Assembly: GCF_000015165.1 (NCBI RefSeq)
Contig: NC_009485.1
Coordinates: 1,652,001-1,716,000, forward strand
Source: Bradyrhizobium sp. BTAi1
GTDB lineage: Bacteria; Pseudomonadota; Alphaproteobacteria; Rhizobiales; Xanthobacteraceae
Direction of reading: 5' to 3'
DNA: 64,000 bases
In this document: positions 26,253 through 34,031 of the stretch, piece after piece
Numbering within the stretch: the first letter of the stretch is position 1
Layout: every line of letters starts with the position of its first letter
Program-made: the position numbers and the translations under genes
The notes under the pieces: generated by a model
What the model was told of the DNA's origin: nothing
The model's input: the letters and a program-made list of their open reading frames with translations, nothing else
Databases searched by the model: none

Positions 26253-27332
26253 TTACCGCTTGGCCTGGATCGGGGCGAGCAGCGTCCCCAGCACCCCGGC
26301 GATGCCGGTCTCGTAGACCGCCGTCGTCTGCTTTTTCTTCTGGCTCCAGACCGTCTCGGGCCGGCTCTGCAGCGCGACGAGATTGTCGTCCTCCGGCAGA
26401 TCGGCATCGATCGCCCATTCGACATCCTGCGGACAGCCCATGCTGCGCTCGAGCGACTTCGCGAGCCGGGCGACGGCGAGCACCTGGGCGTTGGTCAGCG
26501 AGGGCAGCGTGCGCCGCTCCGGGGCGATCACGCGCTCGACGGTTCGGCGCGCCGCGCGATCGGCCACAAGCTCGAAATCCTTCTCGGAGATGCGCTGCTT
26601 GATCACCTGCAGCAGCACCTTCTCGACAACGAAATTGTCAGGCGTGATCTCGCCGGACACCACGGGCTCGCCCAGACCGAAGGCGGAATCGATCACAATC
26701 TTGGTGCGGTCGCCGTTGATCGGATCGAGCGTCATCGCCACGCCTGCCGCTGACGCATTGACCATCTTCTGGACGCCCACCGACATCAGCACGTCGATCT
26801 GCCCGAGCCCGTTCTCGGCGCGATAGGAGATGGCGCGGGCATTGAACAGGCTGGCCCAGCACGCCTTGACCTTCTCGACCACGGCGTCCTCGCCCACCAC
26901 CCAGAGATAGGTGTCCTGCTGGCCAGCGAAGCTGGCATCAGGCAGGTCCTCGGCGGTCGCGGAGGAGCGCACCGCGACCGGCAGCTGGCCGTCGGGCGAC
27001 ATCCGGCGATAGGCCTCGCGGATCGACTGCTCGACCGCGGCCGGCATCGGCTGCGCCACGATCGCATCGCGGATCTCGTGCGACAGCCTCTCTTCGTCAT
27101 CCACATCGTCGAGCACGATCCGCGCCAGACGCTCGCTGATCGTGGCCGCGAGCCCGTTGCTTCGAAGGTGCAGGGCGTAGGCGTCGGTCGTGACCGCAAA
27201 GCCCTGGGGCACGCGGACGCCTTGTGCGATCATGCGCGCAAGGCTTGCGCATTTGCCGCCGATGCGCGGAAAGTCGTCCGCGCATGCGGCTTCGAACGGC
27301 ACGATGAAGGATGCGGCTGCGTTGGCGCCCAT
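26253..27332 (-). CDS. PEP-synthase-like ATP-grasp subunit (PpsB/CreI-like)
   Basis: 359 residues from MGANAAASFIVPFE. It corresponds to the N-terminal nucleotide-binding domain of PEP synthase: IGGKCASLARMIAQGVRVP, then AVRSSATAEDLPDASFAGQQ, FNARAISYRAENGLG and GLGEPVVSGEITPDNF. It ends with the LQSRPETVW block. Only this domain is present, about 40 kDa, the size of the second subunit of phenylphosphate synthase. Predicted to phosphorylate the catalytic His of the downstream subunit using ATP. An in-frame GTG at 27347 is an alternative start. Confidence 0.82.
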   Translation of the reverse strand: MGANAAASFIVPFEAACADDFPRIGGKCASLARMIAQGVRVPQGFAVTTDAYALHLRSNGLAATISERLARIVLDDVDDEERLSHEIRDAIVAQPMPAAVEQSIREAYRRMSPDGQLPVAVRSSATAEDLPDASFAGQQDTYLWVVGEDAVVEKVKACWASLFNARAISYRAENGLGQIDVLMSVGVQKMVNASAAGVAMTLDPINGDRTKIVIDSAFGLGEPVVSGEITPDNFVVEKVLLQVIKQRISEKDFELVADRAARRTVERVIAPERRTLPSLTNAQVLAVARLAKSLERSMGCPQDVEWAIDADLPEDDNLVALQSRPETVWSQKKKQTTAVYETGIAGVLGTLLAPIQAKR

Positions 27333-27416
27333 GCGTCTGTTCCCCACCTTGTGGCCCGGATCGCATCCGGGCTTGTTCTTGCTTGTGCGACGCGTCCCGG
27401 AGACGATCGGTGCGCG

Positions 27417-28673
27417 TCAGGCCACGTCCCATTCGATCCGAAGTGCCGTCGGCACGCGAAACGAGATGTTGTGAACGAAATCGTCGGTCTGGTCCGCGGC
27501 CAGCCGCAGGCCCGGAAGCCTGCGAGTCAGCTCGCCCAGGGCAATGGCGAATTCGATGCGGGCGAGCTGCTGGCCGACGCAGGTGTGAATGCCATAGCCG
27601 AACGCCAGATGGCTCCGCGCATCCGTGCGCCGGACATCGAAGCGGGCCGGCGCGGAGAACACTGTCTCGTCGCGGTTGGCGGAGCCGATCAGCAGCAGGA
27701 TATTGGCCTCCTTCGGCACCGGCACGCCGCCGATCTCCGTGTCCTTCAGCGCGCGCCGGCGCCAGGCCACGATGGACGGGCTGAAGCGCAGGCATTCCTC
27801 GACGGCGTTCGGAATGAGCTGCGGCTCGGCGATGAGGGCTTCCCAGTTCTCGCGCCGCTGCAGCAGTTCGCGCATGCCGTTGGCCATCAAGGTCGTCGTG
27901 GTCTCGTGGCCGGCGAACAGGGCGCTGTAGAGCACGCCGGCGATCTCCTCGTCGCTGATCTCGGCGCCATCCTTCTGCAGCCGCACCAGATCGCCCGGCA
28001 GATCGTCGGTCGGATCGTCGTGGCGCTGGCGCACCAGCGCGCGGCAGTAGTTCCAATACTCGACCATGTTGCGGGCGTGCACGATCTGCTCGTCGTCGCT
28101 GAGGTCGCCCCAGGTCAGGAGCGCACGGCTCACCGCCCAGGATTTCACGCGCGGCACATCGATGTTGGGAATGCCGACCAGCTTGAACAGCACCAGCGCC
28201 GGCACGTCATAGGCGAATTCACGGAAGAAGTCGGCATGGCCACGCTCGGCGAACGTATCGATCGCCCGGTTGACGATGGCCTTGATCTCCGGCTCGATCG
28301 CCCTGAAGCGGCGCGGTCCGAAGCAGCCCTGCACCAGCTTGCGGATGCGGGTGTGATCGGGCGGCACGCGGGCCGAGAGGCCCGAATAGGCGGTGAAGCC
28401 GCCCTCGCGCATGATGCGCCTGCCTTCCTCGCACATCGGGCGCAGCGGCGCCTGGGCGTTTTCCGAGGAGAAGGTGCGCCAGTCGTCGAACACCGCCTTG
28501 ATGTCGGCGTGGCGCGCGACCACGAAATATTTCAGCTCGTCGGAAAAGAAGACCGGAGCCTCGGCGCGTGCCCATTCATAGAACGGGAACGGATCGCGCA
28601 TCTCGAACGGATCGAAGTCCGTTGCGGCGTCGTGATAGGGGCATCGCGCCAGCTGAGCAGCCGAACCTGGCAT
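27417..28673 (-). CDS. Cytochrome P450, first gene of the phospho-oxidation operon
   Basis: 418 residues, soluble class I P450. I-helix AGHETTT at 254-260, ExxR at E293-R296, and the heme-binding loop FGYGIHTCVGQQLAR with Cys365. In the Corynebacterium cre pathway the P450 CreJ oxidises the methyl group of 4-methylphenyl phosphate. The same neighbours here (PEP-synthase halves, ferredoxin, SDR, ALDH, phosphohydrolase candidates) make an equivalent role likely. The shared promoter motif lies 63-81 bp upstream of the ATG. 84 bp separate it from the ATP-grasp gene. Confidence 0.9.
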   Translation of the reverse strand: MPGSAAQLARCPYHDAATDFDPFEMRDPFPFYEWARAEAPVFFSDELKYFVVARHADIKAVFDDWRTFSSENAQAPLRPMCEEGRRIMREGGFTAYSGLSARVPPDHTRIRKLVQGCFGPRRFRAIEPEIKAIVNRAIDTFAERGHADFFREFAYDVPALVLFKLVGIPNIDVPRVKSWAVSRALLTWGDLSDDEQIVHARNMVEYWNYCRALVRQRHDDPTDDLPGDLVRLQKDGAEISDEEIAGVLYSALFAGHETTTTLMANGMRELLQRRENWEALIAEPQLIPNAVEECLRFSPSIVAWRRRALKDTEIGGVPVPKEANILLLIGSANRDETVFSAPARFDVRRTDARSHLAFGYGIHTCVGQQLARIEFAIALGELTRRLPGLRLAADQTDDFVHNISFRVPTALRIEWDVA

Positions 28674-28707
28674 GTCGTCCTCCCATTCGCCGCCCTCACG
28701 GCGACCG

Positions 28708-28754
28708 TTGTTATGGGCTCATCCTAGGCGGCGATCTTTGGGTTTTCTTTAGCC
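28708..28754 (-). promoter_or_regulatory. Probable activator-dependent promoter of the P450 operon
   Basis: Read on the minus strand: GGCTAAAGAAAACCCAAAG, then GCCGCCTA, then CATAACAA, aligning with the tmo promoter at 20246-20293 with one gap. AAAG half-sites again start 11 bp apart. It lies between the regulator gene and the P450 start, 35-81 bp upstream of the latter, so CATAACAA is near where transcription would begin. Confidence 0.65.
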
Positions 28755-28875
28755 GATAACCATATGGCAGATATGAAGAAATCGTCAAATCGGTTGGCGA
28801 ATGGCAGCCACGGCCCGTTCGGCCGGAACGCCGGCGCGGGCCGGCCTGCGATTTTGCATATGTCGAAATCTGCAC

Positions 28876-30375
28876 TCACGCCGTGAGCTTGCGATGCAAC
28901 TCTTGAAGCGAGGTGCTCTTCGGACGGTCGTCGAAATGCTTCAGGGAATCGAGATAGAGCTTGAACTGGCGGTCGATCGCCTCGCGCCGTCCTTGCGCCT
29001 TGAACACCTGCATCGCCTCGGCATGCGCCATCTCGCACAGCGGATCGATCGCGAGCGCCTTCTGGCAATGCGCGAGCGCGGCCGAGTAGTCGCTGCGTTC
29101 GAGATAGATCCGCGCCGCGTCGCGCTGCACCTTGAAGAACATGTCACGCAGCCAATAACGCTTGCTCCAGCACCAGTCGCGCTCCCCGTCATCGGCATAT
29201 TCGATGGGGATGTCTTCGAACAGGTCCCCGGTGTAGAGACGGTCGGCCGCCTGCAGACAGATCAGCGCCTCGTCGCTGGCGCCGGCCTTGATGTGTCCTT
29301 GGGACTGGCGGCAGAGTTGCTCGAAGGTCGATATGTCGAGCCAGCTGCGTTCCGGCGGCACCAGCACGTAGCGTGAGCCCTCGCGCCGCACGTAGTTTCG
29401 TCCGCCGTCGCGGCCGTCCGACTGGCCCAGCGCCAAGCGCAGATAGCGCACGGTATGGTAGAGGCGGTTGCGTGCGGCTTCGATGTCGTCGGCGTTCGGC
29501 CAGAGCAGATCGGCGAGCTCGTCGGTGCCGGCGCCATGGCCGCCCTTCTGCAGCAGATAGGCGAACAGCGTCTTGGTCTTGCGCGTCGCGCCGCCCGGCG
29601 GGTCCCAGTCCACCTGGCTGCCATCATTGCGATAGATCCGCAGCCGGCCGAAGCAGCGGATCTTCCAGCGGTCGCGGCTGTCGAGATGAACCGTGACCGG
29701 CTCTTCCGCCGAGCGGCGCAACAGCCACATCGGGTCGGCGCCTTCGGCGGCATGCAGCGCCGCCGCCGAGGTGCCGATTCGCAGCTCCGGCGCGATCGTG
29801 CCGAGCCAGAAATCGACTTGCTCGCGTAGCGCGCCGCGCGTCTGGAGTCGTGACGGGAGCCAATGCGGATTGTCCACCAACCCGCTGCTGGTGAGGATCT
29901 GCGGATGGCCACGCAAGGCGACGAGCAACTGCTCGTCGATCAGCAGCCGGCGGTTGTATAGCGAGGCGATCGAGAGTTCGGACTGCTGGGCGAGCGCTTC
30001 CGCGAGCGCAGGCCAGCCTTCGAAATTGGCGGTTGCCGAGTTGGTTTCGAGACCCCAGCTCATGTCCACGACGAGCAGGGCAGGGCCTTGTTTCCGCGTC
30101 GGCGCCACCCACTTCTCGATCCGGCTTGCGACGTCGCGAAACGAGATTGGCACCCGCAACAAGGCCGTCTCGACAAAGCTCTTGCCCTCGACAAGTCCAC
30201 TCTTATTGATACGCTTTGCTAGCTTTTCGGCGCGCGGGACCGCGTTTGCGTCCGCCGCGATCACGAAGATCCGGCAGGGTTGCGAAACAGCCTGATAACG
30301 CTTGAAAAAGTCCGCAAAGAGTAGCTTTTGCTGCGTCGCGAACAGCGCGAGGTTGATAGAATTGTTTTCGGCCAT
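28876..30375 (-). CDS. MEDS-winged helix-BTAD transcriptional regulator
   Basis: 499 residues. Residues about 8-195 resemble the MEDS (DcmR-type sensory) domain, with YNRRLLIDEQLLVALRGHP and NPHWLP. Residues 237-340 look like an OmpR/SARP-type winged helix (RCFGRLRIYRNDG, TLFAYLLQKGG, DELADLLWPNAD, ARNRLYHTVRYLRLAL). Residues 346-497 are a TPR-like bacterial transcriptional activation domain (CLQAADRLYTGDLFED, ALAHCQKALAIDPLCEMAHA). It heads the catabolic cluster on the same strand and is the natural candidate for binding the 11-bp-spaced repeats upstream of both operons. The inducer may be an aromatic substrate sensed by the MEDS domain. Confidence 0.75.
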   Translation of the reverse strand: MAENNSINLALFATQQKLLFADFFKRYQAVSQPCRIFVIAADANAVPRAEKLAKRINKSGLVEGKSFVETALLRVPISFRDVASRIEKWVAPTRKQGPALLVVDMSWGLETNSATANFEGWPALAEALAQQSELSIASLYNRRLLIDEQLLVALRGHPQILTSSGLVDNPHWLPSRLQTRGALREQVDFWLGTIAPELRIGTSAAALHAAEGADPMWLLRRSAEEPVTVHLDSRDRWKIRCFGRLRIYRNDGSQVDWDPPGGATRKTKTLFAYLLQKGGHGAGTDELADLLWPNADDIEAARNRLYHTVRYLRLALGQSDGRDGGRNYVRREGSRYVLVPPERSWLDISTFEQLCRQSQGHIKAGASDEALICLQAADRLYTGDLFEDIPIEYADDGERDWCWSKRYWLRDMFFKVQRDAARIYLERSDYSAALAHCQKALAIDPLCEMAHAEAMQVFKAQGRREAIDRQFKLYLDSLKHFDDRPKSTSLQELHRKLTA

Positions 30376-30449
30376 GGGCGCTCACCCGCGACAGCCTCGT
30401 TGGAGTCAGCAAAGTGAGGTAGTCTAGGAGCTGCTGTCGGATCGATGCA

Positions 30450-30709
30450 AGGCTTCGTTTCGCAACTGATCGAGACGCATCACGAGAGCATCTTCCAATC
30501 GAGATGGCGGTGCGAGTGGTATGCGTCTGACGCGAGGACCAGCCAGCCGTCGCGGGTGCAACGCGGACGAACTGCAGACTCGCGGTATGACCGGGTGCAA
30601 GGTGGACGGATATTTCCGGCGCGATGTCCTCGTCGCCATCGTGAAAATCGACGCGTCCCTGAAACACATTGCGCACGATGGCGCAGACATCCTCGGTGTC
30701 GTAGTCCAT
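30450..30709 (-). pseudogene. Remnant of an MBL-fold (AHL-lactonase-like) hydrolase
   Basis: From 30709 one frame reads VCAIVRNVFQGRVDFHDGDE, then IAPEISVHLAPGHTASLQFV, matching the GHTxGxQ region of metallo-beta-lactamase-fold lactonases. The continuation GWLVLASDAYH lies in another frame. The N-terminal HxHxDH metal site is missing and no complete gene can be assembled. It sits just upstream of the regulator gene. Confidence 0.6.
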
Positions 30710-31001
30710 GCGCCGTACGCACGAAAACACGAACGGGCGGCTGCGGCAATACCTCCCCAAAAGAACCGACCTGAGCATCTACGACGTTGACGAGATATTT
30801 GCAGTCGCAGAGGCTGCCCAACGGCAGACCGAACCGTTCATCCCAGCGCAGACTCCAATGCCGTTTGGGGCGCGGCCACCGACAATCGAGCTTTATTCGC
30901 TTGCGGACCTCAGCACGGCCAGGGATGCTTCGAACGCATGTCGCTGGCGCTTTCCCGGCAAATGCGGTTTGTGAGCTGAGCGTCGAGCAAAGGGCACGTC
31001 C
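30710..31001. other. Intergenic stretch upstream of the GST gene
   Basis: No gene is supported on either strand; part of it may be further debris of the MBL-fold gene, since a minus frame reading GSLCDCKYLVNVVDAQVG is protein-like. It should contain the promoter of the downstream GST gene, but no boxes stand out. Confidence 0.3.
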
Positions 31002-31652
31002 ATGATCACGGTTTTTGGCCGAACATCATCGTTCAATGTGCAGAAGGTGATGTGGCTGGTTGGCGAACTTGGCTTTGACCACCGTCATGTCCAGCTTGGA
31101 GGGGCATTTGGCGGTCTCGACAGGCCGGACGTCTTGGCGATGAATCCGCACGGTCGCGTTCCGGTGCTCGATGATTCCGGGGTCGTCGTCTGGGAATCGC
31201 AGGCGATCTTGAGATATCTTGCTGCAAAATATGCTGATGGCAGCGCGTTCTGGCGTATCGACCCGGCAGAGCGAGCGGTGGCGGATCAGTGGATGGACTG
31301 GTCTCAATCGGCGCTGCAGCCCGCCTTTCTGGGCGGGGTGTTCTGGGGCTGGTACAGGACGCCGGAATCGAAGCGCAACATGATTGCGGTGAATGCCGCC
31401 CTTGATCAGACTGTCAGCTATTTGCAACGCGTCGAGCGCCAGCTGGAAGGCAGACTGTTCTTGTTGGGCGACAACCTTTCGCTCGCCGACATTCCGATCG
31501 GCACGCATCTCTACCGCTATTTCAATCTGGATCTGCCGCGCCCGGCCTTGCCGAATGTTGAACGCTGGTATGAGCGACTATTGGCCAGGCCAGCGTACCG
31601 TACGCACGTTTGCATCCCGTTCGACGACCTCTACGGCCGACTTGAGTTCTGA
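31002..31652 (+). CDS. Glutathione S-transferase family protein
   Basis: 216 residues, two-domain GST. N-terminal thioredoxin-like domain with TSSFNVQKVMWLVGELG, then the glutathione-binding HGRVPVLDDSG and WESQAILRYLAAKY. The C-terminal helical domain has the N-capping box LSLADIPIG. The ribosome binding site is AAAGGGC. It is transcribed away from the catabolic cluster. Typically conjugates or isomerises electrophilic compounds; no partner gene points to a substrate. Confidence 0.88.
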   Translation: MITVFGRTSSFNVQKVMWLVGELGFDHRHVQLGGAFGGLDRPDVLAMNPHGRVPVLDDSGVVVWESQAILRYLAAKYADGSAFWRIDPAERAVADQWMDWSQSALQPAFLGGVFWGWYRTPESKRNMIAVNAALDQTVSYLQRVERQLEGRLFLLGDNLSLADIPIGTHLYRYFNLDLPRPALPNVERWYERLLARPAYRTHVCIPFDDLYGRLEF

Positions 31653-32184
31653 AGCCAGACGGATGCCGGTCTCACCGTCCCTCGAACGAGAAGCTCAGAG
31701 CCTTCGGAGGCGGCGACGATCAGAACAAGCCGGGGCTCAGATCGATCCCATAGGTCAGTGCCATCATTGTGATGAACAAAGTGGCGGCACAGATCAGCAA
31801 CAGATGTCTGAGCAACTCGTCCTTGACGCCAAGCGGTGACCCAGACAGCGCCCGGGAAAGTACTCTGGCCATAGCCGTCATTCGCGACCTCTGCTTTGCC
31901 CCGCCTGAGGTGGGTCAGGACGGCAAGCACAAAGGTTCATTTGAGAGCCGGCGTCGAGCTGATGCAGGGTTACGCTCGATTGCCTCGACGGGGTTCCGCG
32001 AGACCAGCCCGCAATCTGTTGTATTCGTCTCTGGCCAGCCGATCAGAGGTTCCATGCCGTTCTGGCCCAACCACCCATGTGAGCATTCGCTGATCTGCGC
32101 CTCAGGTGAAAGTTCCTCTGGAGCGGCGTTGGCGGGAGCTGATAGAAAGGTCGTCTTCACGCATCAGTAGGGACAAGAGAACAA
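31653..32184. other. Intergenic stretch without a supported gene
   Basis: About 530 bases with only short overlapping frames; no recognised domain, RNA or repeat. The last 60 bases (AGTAGGGACAAGAGAAC) provide the ribosome binding region of the next gene. Confidence 0.35.
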
Positions 32185-33084
32185 ATGACAGCCAAGCGTG
32201 TGGTGTTCACCGGGGGGACCGGCAAGGCGGGCCGGCACGTGCTGCCGCATCTGAAGAGCAAGGGCTACGAGCTGCTCAATGTCGATCTCAAGCCGCTCGA
32301 TCAGCCCGGCATCAACACGCTGATCGCCGATCTGACGGACAGCGGCCAGGCCTTCAACGCCCTGACCACGCATGACGGCTTCGCGGGCTTCAATGCCGGC
32401 CGGCCTGCCCAGGCGCCGGATGCCGTGGTGCATTTCGCGGCCATCCCGCGCGTGCTGATCGCGCCCGACAACGAGACCTTCCGCGTCAACACCCTCAGCA
32501 CCTACAACGTCATCGAGGCCGCAGCGAAGCTCGGCGTGCGCAAGATCATCATCGCCTCCAGCGAGACCACCTATGGTGTCTGCTTTGCGGAGGGCGACAA
32601 GGACTTCAAGAGCTTCCCGCTCGAGGAGGACTACGACACCGACCCGATGGATTCCTACGGGCTGTCCAAGGTAGTCAATGAAAAGACCGCGCGCGCCTTC
32701 GCGATGCGCTACGGCATCGACATCTACTGTTTGCGGATCGGCAATGTCATCGAGCCGCACGAATACGACATGTTCCCGCGCTTCCTGGCCGATCCGCCGT
32801 CGCGCAAGCGCAATGCGTGGTCCTACATCGACGCCCGCGACCTCGGCGAGATCGTGCATCTGGCGATCCAGAAGGATGGGCTCGGCTTCCAGGTGTTCAA
32901 TGCCGTGAACGACACCGTCACCGCCACGATCCCGACCCGCGAATTGCTGCGGCGTTATTGTCCCAACGTGCCAATCACGCGCGAGCTCGGCGAACGCGAG
33001 GCGCCGCTGTCAAACCGGAAGACGCGGGAGGTGCTCGGGTTCAAGGAGGAGCATGATTGGCGGCAATATGTGAAGGCGGGATAG
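32185..33084 (+). CDS. NAD(P)-dependent epimerase/dehydratase family protein
   Basis: 299 residues, extended SDR. Cofactor motif FTGGTGKAGRH at residues 8-18, VVHFAAIPR in the middle, catalytic Ser/Thr in IIASSETTYG and Tyr/Lys in DSYGLSKVVNEK. It resembles uronate dehydrogenase/UDP-sugar epimerase-like proteins of rhizobia. No sugar-metabolism genes adjoin, so the substrate is unknown. It stands alone and is followed by a palindromic repeat. Confidence 0.82.
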   Translation: MTAKRVVFTGGTGKAGRHVLPHLKSKGYELLNVDLKPLDQPGINTLIADLTDSGQAFNALTTHDGFAGFNAGRPAQAPDAVVHFAAIPRVLIAPDNETFRVNTLSTYNVIEAAAKLGVRKIIIASSETTYGVCFAEGDKDFKSFPLEEDYDTDPMDSYGLSKVVNEKTARAFAMRYGIDIYCLRIGNVIEPHEYDMFPRFLADPPSRKRNAWSYIDARDLGEIVHLAIQKDGLGFQVFNAVNDTVTATIPTRELLRRYCPNVPITRELGEREAPLSNRKTREVLGFKEEHDWRQYVKAG

Positions 33085-33129
33085 GGCGAGCGGATCTGAC
33101 GTCAGGGGGGAGGCCGGCTCTCTCCACGA

Positions 33130-33219
33130 CGTCATGGCCGGGCTCGTCCCACGGCTGTCCGCGTCATGATGCGTGGAGCGAAAGACGTGGATGCCCGGGG
33201 CAAGCCCGGGTAGGACGAG
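33130..33219. repeat. Palindromic intergenic (REP-like) repeat
   Basis: Two opposed copies of a GGCCGGG/CCCGGGC-centred unit (CGTCATGGCCGGGCTCGTCC and GGATGCCCGGGG, then CCCGGGTAGGACGAG) form a long hairpin between convergent genes. A related hairpin is at 62331-62392. Such repeats are common between genes in Bradyrhizobium and may help terminate transcription. Confidence 0.55.
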
Positions 33220-33251
33220 TCACCCAAAGGGCAGGTGCGCGCGTCTCGCGC

Positions 33252-34031
33252 TCACGCCAGCCGTCGCCGGACCGCGAGCATCGCGAGCGACAGCACGATC
33301 GTGCCGACGATGAACACCGCCGCGGCCGAGACGATCGCCGGGCTGATGTTCTCGCGGATGGTGGCGAACATTTGCCGCGCGAGCGTACGCTGATTGGGCC
33401 CGGCGACGAACAGCGTCAGCACCACCTCGTCGAGCGAGGTGGCGAAGGCGAACAGCGCGCCCGAGATGATGCCGGGCAGGGCGATCGGCAGGGTCACGGC
33501 GAACAGCACGGTCGCAGGCGCGGCGCCGAGGCTCGCCGCCGCTTGTTCCAGCCTGACATCGACGCCCTGCAGGGCCGAGGAGACGTTGACCAGCACGAAC
33601 GGCACGGCCACGACCGTGTGGGCGATGATGACGCCGAGATAAGTGTTGGTCAGCCCGTAGCGCGAAAACATCAGCTGCATTCCGACGCCGAGCACCACGG
33701 CCGGGACGACCATCGGCAGCAGGAAGACGGTACGTAGTGTGGAGAACACCAGCGACGCCCGCCTGCCGCGCAGGCCGAGGGCGGCGAGCGTGCCGAGCAG
33801 GGTGGCCAGCGTCGTGGTGCCGGCGCCGATCAGCAGGCTGTTGACGATCGACAGCCGCCAGGAATCGGCGGTAACCAGCTCGCGGAACCAGCGCGTCGAA
33901 TAGCCCGGGATTGGATAGTTCAGGAACACGCTGTCGGTCAGCGACAGCGGCAGCACCGCGATCAGCGGGCCAAGCAGGAACAGGATCACGAGCGCCGCGA
34001 ACACGAGTTTGAGGATGGGCAGTGGCGTCAT
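33252..34031 (-). CDS. ABC transporter permease (PotC type)
   Basis: 259 residues with six hydrophobic segments and the EAA loop LEQAAASLGAAPATVLFAVT near residue 185, typical of spermidine/putrescine-type permeases. It starts at ATG 34031, overlapping the stop of the upstream permease by 4 bp (ATGA). Last gene of a binding protein-ATPase-permease-permease operon. Confidence 0.9.
   Translation of the reverse strand: MTPLPILKLVFAALVILFLLGPLIAVLPLSLTDSVFLNYPIPGYSTRWFRELVTADSWRLSIVNSLLIGAGTTTLATLLGTLAALGLRGRRASLVFSTLRTVFLLPMVVPAVVLGVGMQLMFSRYGLTNTYLGVIIAHTVVAVPFVLVNVSSALQGVDVRLEQAAASLGAAPATVLFAVTLPIALPGIISGALFAFATSLDEVVLTLFVAGPNQRTLARQMFATIRENISPAIVSAAAVFIVGTIVLSLAMLAVRRRLA

Noticed and set aside
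24347..26602. 751-codon plus-strand open frame
   Set aside because: Antisense to the PEP-synthase-like subunit; composition is Gly/Asp/Val/His rich without any fold-like pattern.
24404..27332. Ordinary PEP synthase or pyruvate phosphate dikinase for gluconeogenesis
   Set aside because: The PEP-binding C-terminal barrel is missing, the domains are split, and the neighbours are oxygenases and dehydrogenases.
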